Positions 15,957 to 23,686 of a stretch of DNA of 64,000 nucleotides are shown in pieces. The translations under genes were made by a program, and so were the position numbers. Where the stretch lies: positions 1,674,001 to 1,738,000 of the forward strand of contig NZ_CP135435.1 in the NCBI RefSeq assembly GCF_032341175.1, written 5' to 3'. This DNA comes from Bacillus sp. DTU_2020_1000418_1_SI_GHA_SEK_038. Lineage in GTDB: Bacteria; Bacillota; Bacilli; Bacillales; Cytobacillaceae. How positions within the stretch are numbered: position 1 is the stretch's first letter; each line of letters begins with the position of its first letter. Below the pieces are notes generated by a model. It searched no databases, was not told the origin of the DNA, and saw only the letters and a program-made list of their open reading frames with translations.

Positions 15957-18065
15957 ATGAAAAAGATAAAGGAATTATTAACCACACAATTAAATAGTAT
16001 TAATATTACAAATAAGGCTGAAGGCATTATCTTAGATATTATTTTTCAACATATTAAAGATATGGTATTTATCATGAAGGTAGAGCCTGGTCCTAATTTC
16101 ACCTATCTTTTCGCTAATAAACCAGGGATAGAGCATGCTAATTTGCCACTTGACTATATTGGGAAATCATTGGATGAAGTTCTCCCGTTTAAAACTGCTT
16201 ACATATTACAGCAAGAATATTTAAGAATTCTTAGGCAGAAAAAAACAATTGGATTTTCAGATGAGGTTATCCTTCCAGATGGAAGCAAAATGAACGGAGA
16301 GTCGTTTTTGACTCCTGTGTTTGATGAAAATAACGAGGTACGCTATGTTGTATCAGTCACAAGAGATATAACATCAGCAATAATAGAGAAGAAGCGATTA
16401 ATTGAAAGTGAACAGAAATACCGATCCATCGTTGACCATAATTTAGATGGAATTCTGACAGTTAATCTAAATGGCATCATACAGGAGGTCAATCCTGCAG
16501 GAAGTAAATTAACAGGTTTGTCAGAAAAGCAACTGACCAATAGATCAATTTTTGATTTAATTCCTGAACAGGATATTGAAGACATAAAAATGCTTTTTCA
16601 CAAAACTAGGAATGGCTATCCGATTGAAACACTAGATTGCCGTTTTGTTCATCGAAAAGGACATTATTTAACGGTACACTTTAAGACCGCACCAGTTGTT
16701 GTGAACAAAGATATTGTAGGAATATATGTAATAATACGTGATATCTCCGAACAGGCTAAAAATGCAGAAACAATAAAATATATGGCATTTCATGATCAAC
16801 TGACAGGATTATATAATAGAAGAGCATTATTAGGCGACTTGGAGGAGCAAATAACTTCTGCAAAAAAGACAGGAAATGAATTTGCCCTTCTTTCGATTGA
16901 TTTGGATCGGTTTAAATATTTAAATGATACACTTGGACATATTTTAGGAGATGAAATATTAAAGAAAGTTGCAAACAGGCTTTCTGAATTTAAAAGTTGC
17001 ACCGTGTATAGACAGGGTGGGGACGAGTTTATTATTCTTCTTCCTAAAATTGATAGAAATAAAGCTAGCAAATTTGCACAGAATATTTTATCAAAATTCT
17101 CTAAATCCTTTTATTTAAGCTCGCAAGAATACTATATTACACCAAGTATTGGGATCAGTATGTATCCGAATGATGGAAATAACGCAGAAACGCTCATCAA
17201 AAATGCAGATGAAGCATTATTTAGGGTAAAAGAAAAAGGGAAAGCTCATTTTCAATTCTATCGCACAGAAATGAATTCAATCCTAAGAAATGTTGTTGAA
17301 ATGGAAACACTTCTGCGGAAGGCGATTGAACGGGAAGAGCTGTTATTGCATTATCAGCCCCAGATTGATTTAAAAACAATGAGAGTATCTAGTTTTGAGG
17401 CGTTATTACGCTGGGATAATCACACACTTGGGATGATTCCTCCAGGAGAATTTATTCCACTTGCTGAGGATACAGGATTAATCATCCCGATTGGAAACTG
17501 GGTAATTGATACTGCCTGTAAGCAAATTCGTGATTGGTCAGTTAAATATCAACAGGATTTTCGAATTGCTATTAATATTTCTCCTAAACAATTTCAACAG
17601 CATAATTTACTTAAGATCATTCAAAAGTCTATTGAAAAATATCGAATTAGTCCTATGGCTTTGGAAATTGAAATTACAGAAGGAGCTATGCAGGATACAA
17701 AGGATACAGCTCCTATCCTATCAAGATTAAAGGAACTTGGAGTTTCCATATCTGTCGATGATTTTGGAACAGGCTATTCATCATTAAATTATTTAAAGCA
17801 ATTTCCAATTGATGTCTTAAAGATTGATCAGTCTTTTGTCAAGGATGTACTACTGAATGATAAAGATGCAGCTATTACAACGACTATTATCCATTTAGGG
17901 AGAAGCCTAGGGATGGAGGTAATCGCTGAAGGGGTAGAAAACACGGATCAGGCGACATTTTTATTAAATGCCAACTGCCACAAAGCACAAGGATTTTTGT
18001 TTTCAAGACCTCTTCCTGCCGAAGAGATTGAAAATGACTTTCTTAAAGAATACTGCAATAAATAG
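15957..18065 (+). CDS. PAS-PAS-GGDEF-EAL c-di-GMP turnover protein
   Basis: Soluble protein of 702 residues. Two PAS sensor domains occupy about 25-140 and 148-270; their C-terminal parts read VSVTRDIT and IIRDISEQ. A GGDEF diguanylate cyclase domain has an intact GGDEF at 354-358. An EAL phosphodiesterase domain has EAL at 481-483 and the catalytic DDFGTGYSSL block, so both activities look possible. No membrane segment is visible, so signals are cytoplasmic, for example redox, oxygen or a ligand. The arrangement resembles B. subtilis YkoW, but the locus differs. ATG follows AAGGATGA. Confidence 0.88.
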   Translation: MKKIKELLTTQLNSINITNKAEGIILDIIFQHIKDMVFIMKVEPGPNFTYLFANKPGIEHANLPLDYIGKSLDEVLPFKTAYILQQEYLRILRQKKTIGFSDEVILPDGSKMNGESFLTPVFDENNEVRYVVSVTRDITSAIIEKKRLIESEQKYRSIVDHNLDGILTVNLNGIIQEVNPAGSKLTGLSEKQLTNRSIFDLIPEQDIEDIKMLFHKTRNGYPIETLDCRFVHRKGHYLTVHFKTAPVVVNKDIVGIYVIIRDISEQAKNAETIKYMAFHDQLTGLYNRRALLGDLEEQITSAKKTGNEFALLSIDLDRFKYLNDTLGHILGDEILKKVANRLSEFKSCTVYRQGGDEFIILLPKIDRNKASKFAQNILSKFSKSFYLSSQEYYITPSIGISMYPNDGNNAETLIKNADEALFRVKEKGKAHFQFYRTEMNSILRNVVEMETLLRKAIEREELLLHYQPQIDLKTMRVSSFEALLRWDNHTLGMIPPGEFIPLAEDTGLIIPIGNWVIDTACKQIRDWSVKYQQDFRIAINISPKQFQQHNLLKIIQKSIEKYRISPMALEIEITEGAMQDTKDTAPILSRLKELGVSISVDDFGTGYSSLNYLKQFPIDVLKIDQSFVKDVLLNDKDAAITTTIIHLGRSLGMEVIAEGVENTDQATFLLNANCHKAQGFLFSRPLPAEEIENDFLKEYCNK

Positions 18066-18097
18066 AAAAAGGAAAAGCAAATGGCTTTTCCTTTTTC
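18065..18097. terminator. Bidirectional terminator
   Basis: GAAAAAGGAAAAGC and its perfect complement surround a 5-base loop between convergent genes. It overlaps the last base of the GGDEF-EAL gene and of ykuE. Confidence 0.85.
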
Positions 18098-18963
18098 TAT
18101 TCACTAATGAGCGTAAATACTGTCAATTCAGGCTTGGATAAAAAACGGAATGGAAGACGGGTAGTCCCAATTCCGCGATTAACATAGAGTGTTAATGGTG
18201 TATCACCAATTTCATAAAAGCCTTCATGATATTTTTCTGCAAAAGGTGGCTTTACAAGGGCGCCTAAAAAAGGAATCTGGACTTGTCCACCGTGACTGTG
18301 ACCGCTAAGCTGTAGATGGATATTATACTGTGAAGCCTCATCTGCTAAATCGGGAGCATGGGATAAGAGGATTTTAAAAGAATCTTTAGGAACTCCAATT
18401 AAAGATTTCTTGATGTCAGGCTTTCCTAACATGGCATCATCAATTCCAATAATATATAAGCTGCTGCCATCAAGCAGTTTTACCTGCTGATGGCTGTTTT
18501 GCAGCAAAATAATATCAGCCTGCTCAACAATAGATTTATAAATATCTGATCCGTACCCTCCATGATCGTGATTTCCGTATATAGCAAATTTACCAAATGG
18601 GGCTTTAAGATTTTTAAGAAGCGGGATTATCTTATCCCCTTCAGTAAATTTATTGGGTTCGTCCAATAAATCCCCTGTGAAGAAGATAAGATCTGGTTTA
18701 AGCTCATTTATTTGCTGCACAAGAGTCATGAATTGCTTCCTATCATATTGAAAGCCCAAATGAGTATCACTGAACTGAACAATTTTGAAATGATTGAAGC
18801 TTTTTGGAATTGATTTATGACGAATAGGAAAATTATTTATCTCTAAAAGCCTTGGCTCAATATGTCCAGCATAATAATATCCTGCAGCACCTAGACCAGA
18901 AATTGTAAATAATGAGCCGAATACTTTTTTCAAAAAAGACCTTCTCGTAACTTTTTTCGGCAT
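18097..18963 (-). CDS. ykuE: Tat-exported metallophosphoesterase YkuE
   Basis: Protein of 288 residues. The N-terminus has a twin-arginine signal, VTRRSFLKKVF with Arg7-Arg8, then a hydrophobic stretch. The calcineurin-type metal motifs are complete: FSDTHLG, TGDLLD, YGNHDHG, LSHAPD and SGHSHGGQ. B. subtilis YkuE is exported by TatAyCy and stays wall-associated, and this one should behave alike. The substrate is unknown. I place the start at ATG 18963; four codons upstream lead to a TTG that would not add to the signal. Confidence 0.9.
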   Translation of the reverse strand: MPKKVTRRSFLKKVFGSLFTISGLGAAGYYYAGHIEPRLLEINNFPIRHKSIPKSFNHFKIVQFSDTHLGFQYDRKQFMTLVQQINELKPDLIFFTGDLLDEPNKFTEGDKIIPLLKNLKAPFGKFAIYGNHDHGGYGSDIYKSIVEQADIILLQNSHQQVKLLDGSSLYIIGIDDAMLGKPDIKKSLIGVPKDSFKILLSHAPDLADEASQYNIHLQLSGHSHGGQVQIPFLGALVKPPFAEKYHEGFYEIGDTPLTLYVNRGIGTTRLPFRFLSKPELTVFTLISE

Positions 18964-19132
18964 GAATATTACCAACCATTCTAATTCATTTTCATTTTAA
19001 TACATTGATACCTTCTAATACTATCAAACTCTTATCTTAAAAAGAAGCGATTTAAAATGATTTAAGAGTTTAACTTTAACTTGTAGGATCATAAAATTTA
19101 TTAGAAAATTCAATCTACTAGTGGTAAAATAG

Positions 19133-19150
19133 AGAATGAATGTTCATTCA
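19133..19150 (+). promoter_or_regulatory. FadR-type operator of fadH
   Basis: GAATGA-ATGT-TCATTC (19134-19149) followed by A matches the Bacillus FadR (TetR family) operator TGAATGA-nTAn-TCATTCA in both half-sites and in spacing, with one outer base different and a partly different centre. It lies just after a possible -10 (TAAAAT, 19125-19130). Long-chain acyl-CoA would release FadR and switch the gene on. Confidence 0.75.
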
Positions 19151-19168
19151 CTTTTTAGGGGGGATATA

Positions 19169-19933
19169 ATGAAGGAAAAGGTAGTAATTGTTACAGGTGG
19201 TTCAAGTGGTATGGGCAAATACATGGCAAAGCGTTTTGCTGAGGCGAATGCTTTTGTTGTTATAACTGGAAGGTCAAGGGAGCGCCTTGATGAAGCGAAA
19301 TTGGAAATAGAAACATTTCCGGGACAAGTGTTAACTGTTCAAATGGATGTTCGTGAAATAGAACATGTGAAAAATATGGTAGACGAAACGGTAAAAGCCT
19401 TTGGAAGAATCGATTATCTTATTAATAATGCTGCTGGAAACTTTATTTGTCCAGCTGAAAAACTTAGCGTAAATGGCTGGAATTCAGTTATCGATATTGT
19501 CTTAAATGGAACATTCTATTGCTCTAGTGAAATAGGGAAGTACTGGATCGAAAAGGGGATTAAAGGCAGTATCATCAATATGGTGGCCACATATGCATGG
19601 GATGCAGGTGCAGGCGTCATTCATTCAGCTGCAGCGAAAGCTGGCGTATTATCGATGACAAGAACTTTGGCTGTGGAATGGGGAAGAAAATATGGAATAA
19701 GAGTGAATGCAATCGCTCCCGGACCGATTGAACGTACTGGAGGAGCCGAGCGGTTATGGGAATCAGAAGCGGCTGCAGAAAGAACAATTAATAGTGTACC
19801 ATTGGGGAGACTTGGAAAACCTGAGGAAATTGCAGAATTAGCTTATTTTCTATTTTCTGATCATGCAGCATATATTAATGGTGAATGTATTACAATGGAC
19901 GGGGGACAATGGTTAAATCAATTTCCGTTCTAA
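19169..19933 (+). CDS. fadH: 2,4-dienoyl-CoA reductase (SDR family)
   Basis: Short-chain dehydrogenase of 254 residues, the length of B. subtilis FadH (YkuF). The NADP-binding motif is TGGSSGMGKYMA and the NNAAGNF block follows. The usual YxxxK is changed to SAAAK, the Tyr being lost but the Lys kept, as I recall for 2,4-dienoyl-CoA reductases rather than ordinary SDRs. It serves beta-oxidation of unsaturated fatty acids. The start is ATG 19169 behind AGGGGGG; the open frame extends to 19136 but this would cover the operator. The fadG partner of B. subtilis is absent downstream. Confidence 0.88.
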   Translation: MKEKVVIVTGGSSGMGKYMAKRFAEANAFVVITGRSRERLDEAKLEIETFPGQVLTVQMDVREIEHVKNMVDETVKAFGRIDYLINNAAGNFICPAEKLSVNGWNSVIDIVLNGTFYCSSEIGKYWIEKGIKGSIINMVATYAWDAGAGVIHSAAAKAGVLSMTRTLAVEWGRKYGIRVNAIAPGPIERTGGAERLWESEAAAERTINSVPLGRLGKPEEIAELAYFLFSDHAAYINGECITMDGGQWLNQFPF

Positions 19934-19983
19934 AAAAAGAACTAGCAGGAGAAAGGTGTCACTCCTTGCTAGTTCTTTTTTTT
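19932..19983 (+). terminator. Terminator after fadH
   Basis: AAAAAAAGAACTAGCA pairs with TGCTAGTTCTTTTTTT around a GAG/CTC inner stem. Confidence 0.88.
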
Positions 19984-20085
19984 AGTAAAAGTAACTGAAA
20001 AACTTTTTAAATATAGTATACTAAACTTAAGGGGAGAAGACGCTTCCCTTTCTTCAATATTTGGTTGATTAGGAGATGTTTATTC

Positions 20086-21501
20086 GTGAGTACATATCGT
20101 GTTGAAAAGGATTTCTTGGGAGAAAAGCATGTCCCGATTGAGGCTTATTATGGAATACAAACATTAAGAGCTGTTGAGAATTTTCCCATTACAGGATATA
20201 AATTAGACAAAGATTTAATTATTGCGATGGCAATTGTAAAAAAAGCTGCTGCCCTTGCTAACTCAAGTATTGGGCGTTTATATAAAGGAAAAGCAGAGGC
20301 AATTTGCAAAGCAGCAGATGAAATTATTTCAGGTAAATGGCATGATCACTTCATTGTCGATCCTATCCAAGGCGGAGCGGGAACTTCCATTAATATGAAT
20401 GCGAACGAAGTTATCGCAAATAGAGGATTAGAGCTTTTGGGGAAAGAAAAGGGTGAATATTTTCATTTGAATCCAAATATTGATGTTAATATGGCCCAAT
20501 CCACAAACGATGCCTTTCCAACAGCAATTCATCTTTCTGTTTATAGAGCACTAGAAACTTTGTTAACTACCATGAATGAAATGAAGGAAGCTTTTAATCA
20601 AAAGGCGATCGAATTTGATTCTGTTATTAAGATGGGAAGGACTCATTTGCAGGATGCAGTTCCTATTCGTCTTGGGCAGGAATTTAGGGCTTATACGAAT
20701 GTAATTGAACGAGATATTAAAAGAATCGAAAGATCAAAGGAAGCTTTATTAGAAGTAAATATGGGAGCGACTGCTGTAGGAACCGGGCTCAATGCTGATC
20801 CACTTTATATTGAAAAAGTTGTTCAGTATTTAGCTGAGATTTCTGGCATCCCTGTAAAACCAGCCAGCAATCTTGTTGACGCTACACAAAACACGGATAC
20901 CTATGTAGAGGTATCAGCAGCCCTTAAAATCTGTATGGTGAACATGTCAAAAATCGCTAATGACCTGAGATTAATGGCTTCAGGTCCGAGAGCGGGTTTA
21001 TATGAAATTAACTTGCCAGCCCGTCAGCCTGGTTCATCAATTATGCCAGGAAAAGTAAATCCGGTGATGCCGGAAGTCCTTAACCAAATTGCTTTCCAAG
21101 TAATTGGCAATGACCATACAATTTCTCTTGCCTCTGAAGCGGGCCAATTTGAGTTGAATGTTATGGAGCCAGTACTATTATTTAATCTGCTCCAATCCAT
21201 CTCAATCATGAATAATGGCTTCCGTGTATTTACTGACTTCTGTGTATCAGGAATAACAGCTAATGCTGACCGACTTAAAGAGTATGTGGAAAAAAGCGTA
21301 GGATTATTAACTGCTGTCAATCCGCATATCGGATATAATGTCGCTTCCGAAATTGCCAGAGAGTCAATTGTAAATGGGAAATCCATTCGTGAATTATGCC
21401 TGCAATATGATGTGCTAAGTGAAGAAGAATTAGATCTGATTCTAGATCCATATGAAATGACAAAGCCTGGAATCTCTGGTGCATCTTTACTTGATAAGTA
21501 A
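20086..21501 (+). CDS. aspA: Aspartate ammonia-lyase
   Basis: Cytoplasmic lyase of 471 residues converting L-aspartate to fumarate and ammonia. It belongs to the fumarase/aspartase superfamily: signature GSSIMPGKVNP, substrate block NTDTYVEVSAAL and the N-terminal block EKDFLGEKHVPIEAYYGIQTLRA typical of aspartases. GTG at 20086 is the start, nine bases after AGGAGA; codons upstream to 20065 are not needed. In B. subtilis the gene (ansB) sits elsewhere with asparaginase; here it is alone between fadH and ykuI. It supplies fumarate to the TCA cycle. Confidence 0.92.
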   Translation: MSTYRVEKDFLGEKHVPIEAYYGIQTLRAVENFPITGYKLDKDLIIAMAIVKKAAALANSSIGRLYKGKAEAICKAADEIISGKWHDHFIVDPIQGGAGTSINMNANEVIANRGLELLGKEKGEYFHLNPNIDVNMAQSTNDAFPTAIHLSVYRALETLLTTMNEMKEAFNQKAIEFDSVIKMGRTHLQDAVPIRLGQEFRAYTNVIERDIKRIERSKEALLEVNMGATAVGTGLNADPLYIEKVVQYLAEISGIPVKPASNLVDATQNTDTYVEVSAALKICMVNMSKIANDLRLMASGPRAGLYEINLPARQPGSSIMPGKVNPVMPEVLNQIAFQVIGNDHTISLASEAGQFELNVMEPVLLFNLLQSISIMNNGFRVFTDFCVSGITANADRLKEYVEKSVGLLTAVNPHIGYNVASEIARESIVNGKSIRELCLQYDVLSEEELDLILDPYEMTKPGISGASLLDK

Positions 21502-21532
21502 TGTTGTTGCCAATATAATGTAATTAATTTAT

Positions 21533-21570
21533 GGACGAAAATACCGATAGGATTATCGGTATTTTTGTCC
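21533..21570 (+). terminator. Terminator after aspA
   Basis: GGACGAAAATACCGATA pairs with TATCGGTATTTTTGTCC in a nearly perfect 17-bp stem with a 4-base loop. Confidence 0.88.
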
Positions 21571-21612
21571 ATTTATCGCAGATTAACGGGTTGTTAGATT
21601 CCCGCTGATTGA
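21571..21612 (+). repeat. Short dispersed repeat, copy 2
   Basis: Begins with the same 20-mer as 15487-15506 and continues with weaker similarity. It abuts the aspA terminator exactly, which suggests insertion at or capture next to the hairpin. Confidence 0.65.
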
Positions 21613-21665
21613 AGTTTCACTTTATTGAAAAGTATTTGATAAATTTAATACTGGAGGGTATGAAA

Positions 21666-22883
21666 ATGGATGCCCTAGAAATATTAACGGATTTGGATCA
21701 TGTATTTCCATATTTTCAACCGATATTTAGTGCCGATGAACTAAGAGTCACAGGTTATGAGATATTAGGAAGATATAAAGGAGAAAATGGGGTTGTAAGC
21801 TTAGGCCCTATTTTTCTAGATGAAAGCATACCTGAAGAATATAGGCTGGAAATCGATCATACCGTCTTAAGAAAGGCGTTAGAGAAAGCACTTTTATTAG
21901 AGGATGATATTCTTCTTTTTATTAATAAAGATGCAGATTTATTAATGTTTGATAATGCTGAATCTTTTCTGTCCATTTTGTTTGAATATCAAGAGAAGGG
22001 GATAAAACTAAACCGGATCGTACTAGAATCGACTGAGCGTGTCTACAAGGGGGATGTAGAGCATTTAGACCATCTATTAAATTATATTCGGACTTATGAC
22101 ATCAAGATTGCCATTGATAATATGGGGAATGAGAGAAGCCATTTAGATAGAATTGGGCAAATCTCACCGAATATTTTAAAGGTTGATTTAAATGAGCTTC
22201 GGTCTACTGCTTCTGCCCATATATTACATGATATCTTACTTTCTATTTCTTTATTAGCGCGAAAAATTGGGGCCACTTTGCTTTTTAAAAATATTGAAAT
22301 GGTTTATCAGCTTCAATTCGCGTGGAGAAATGGGGGGAGATATTACCAGGGCTATTATTTACAAAAACCATCAGAGGAATTTGTAGAACGCGATATTAAA
22401 AAGGATAAATTAAAGGAAAAATGGCATGAATTTATCTCTTACGAAAAGAAAAAACTCGAAGAATTGTATAATGTTACAGAGAAGTTTAACGAAAGGCTTA
22501 CTCAGTTTCTCCAAACAAAAAATCGCAGAATGCTCGAATATGAGGATTTAATAAAGGAACTTTCTATATCTTTAACAGATGTCGCTTTTCGCTTATATGT
22601 ATGTGATGAAAATGGAATTCAGAAATCAGCCAATATCTTTAAGGAAGATAATAATTGGTTGCTTCAGCCAGAATACCTGCATAAAAACTGGAGCTGGCGA
22701 CCTTATTTTTTCGAGAATATTTTGAAAATGAAAAAGGAAAAGCGAGGTATTTTATCTGATTTATACAGGGATATGGAGACAGGGGAAACAATCCGTACAT
22801 TTTCGTATCCGTTAAATGCGATTGATTATATATTTATTGATCTTTCATATGATTTCCTTTATGAAAATGAAGGATTACTCTAA
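21666..22883 (+). CDS. ykuI: YkuI, degenerate EAL c-di-GMP receptor
   Basis: Protein of 405 residues closely following B. subtilis YkuI (407 residues). An EAL-like domain (about 1-245) is joined by a long helix to a PAS/Cache-like C-terminal domain (about 280-405). The EAL motif is replaced by EILGR, and the catalytic DDFG block reads IDNMGNE with the second Asp lost. This fits a binder of c-di-GMP without hydrolysis, as reported for YkuI. The start is ATG 21666, seven bases after GGAGGG; an ATG two codons earlier is too close to the ribosome site. Confidence 0.92.
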   Translation: MDALEILTDLDHVFPYFQPIFSADELRVTGYEILGRYKGENGVVSLGPIFLDESIPEEYRLEIDHTVLRKALEKALLLEDDILLFINKDADLLMFDNAESFLSILFEYQEKGIKLNRIVLESTERVYKGDVEHLDHLLNYIRTYDIKIAIDNMGNERSHLDRIGQISPNILKVDLNELRSTASAHILHDILLSISLLARKIGATLLFKNIEMVYQLQFAWRNGGRYYQGYYLQKPSEEFVERDIKKDKLKEKWHEFISYEKKKLEELYNVTEKFNERLTQFLQTKNRRMLEYEDLIKELSISLTDVAFRLYVCDENGIQKSANIFKEDNNWLLQPEYLHKNWSWRPYFFENILKMKKEKRGILSDLYRDMETGETIRTFSYPLNAIDYIFIDLSYDFLYENEGLL

Positions 22884-22894
22884 TATAGAATACC

Positions 22895-22921
22895 AAGGCC
22901 TCCTCAAAGGGGGCCTTTTTT
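22895..22921 (+). terminator. Terminator after ykuI
   Basis: AAGGCC(T)CC / GGGGGCCTT stem followed by T-rich DNA. Confidence 0.85.
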
Positions 22922-22980
22922 GTCTAAATTTTGTCTGAAAGAGATACATATTATTTAAAATTTTGCGCGTATTTGATAGG

Positions 22981-23023
22981 TGTGATTCACTTCACTTCAA
23001 TGAGAACCTTTCGCAATTATTAT
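22981..23023 (+). promoter_or_regulatory. Candidate Fnr-dependent class II promoter of the ba3 oxidase cluster
   Basis: TGTGA-TTCACT-TCACT (22981-22996) matches the Fnr/Crp-family box TGTGA-N6-TCACA with one mismatch. A -10-like TATTAT lies at 23018-23023. If transcription starts at 23030, the box centre is at -41.5, the standard place for an activator of this family. No good -35 box is present, as expected for such a promoter. Confidence 0.6.
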
Positions 23024-23057
23024 GTAACTATAAAGAACAAAAGGAGGTAGTGTTCAG

Positions 23058-23198
23058 ATGGGAGCCACAAAACAAGATAATAAATCAAAGGTAGAAGAGC
23101 ATTCACAGAAAGGTACAGCCTTTTCTGTAACCTTAGTCGGGGCAGTCATTCTGATTACTTATTTTGTACTATTTGGTTTATATATGACTAGAGTATAG
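23058..23198 (+). CDS. Cytochrome c oxidase subunit IIa (ba3 type)
   Basis: Membrane protein of 46 residues: a polar N-terminus of about 20 residues and one membrane helix (FSVTLVGAVILITYFVLFGLYM). Size, single helix and position directly before subunit II identify the small subunit IIa of b(o/a)3-type oxidases. ATG at 23058 follows AAAGGAGG. It is the first gene of the oxidase transcript. Confidence 0.8.
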   Translation: MGATKQDNKSKVEEHSQKGTAFSVTLVGAVILITYFVLFGLYMTRV

Positions 23199-23207
23199 GG
23201 GGGGAAA

Positions 23208-23672
23208 ATGATGCATCGTGGAGAAAAAATTTGGCTGACATTGAGTTTTGGAATGATTATGGGCTTCATGCTTATTACTGGTTATCAAGGATTTGCTTTA
23301 GGAATGGCACCACCAAGTCATAATGAACAAATTGACCCGCAAAAGGTAGACGAAACAGCACCTTTTGATCAGCCTGGTATTAAAAAAATTGGTGAAAATG
23401 AATATGAAGTAGTCATGACTTTACAAATATTTAGTTTTACTCCTAGCAATATTGAAATACCTGCAGGATCAACCGTTCATTTCACAATGACGTCTAAAGA
23501 CGTTGTACACGGATTCCAAGTTGCAAATACGAATATTAATGCGATGGTCATGCCTGGACATATTCAAAAGATAACACAAAAATTTGATAAACCGGGTGAT
23601 TATTTAGTGCTATGTAATGAATACTGTGGTGCTGGACACCAATTAATGAGTACTACCATTACAGTTAAATAA
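23208..23672 (+). CDS. Cytochrome c oxidase subunit II with CuA centre (b(o/a)3 type)
   Basis: Protein of 154 residues with one N-terminal membrane anchor and an extracellular cupredoxin domain. The binuclear CuA ligands are complete: His101, Cys136, Cys140, His144 and Met147 (CNEYCGAGHQLM). CuA shows that the oxidase takes electrons from cytochrome c rather than quinol. The short single-anchor form is typical of ba3 oxidases, unlike the two-helix CtaC. It starts nine bases after the subunit IIa gene; both ATGs at 23208 and 23211 are possible. Confidence 0.92.
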   Translation: MMHRGEKIWLTLSFGMIMGFMLITGYQGFALGMAPPSHNEQIDPQKVDETAPFDQPGIKKIGENEYEVVMTLQIFSFTPSNIEIPAGSTVHFTMTSKDVVHGFQVANTNINAMVMPGHIQKITQKFDKPGDYLVLCNEYCGAGHQLMSTTITVK

Positions 23673-23686
23673 AGGGGGGAAGTATA

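Noticed and set aside
21024..21572. A 182-codon minus-strand frame opposite the end of aspA
   Set aside because: Antisense to conserved coding sequence, includes the terminator, no recognisable protein pattern.
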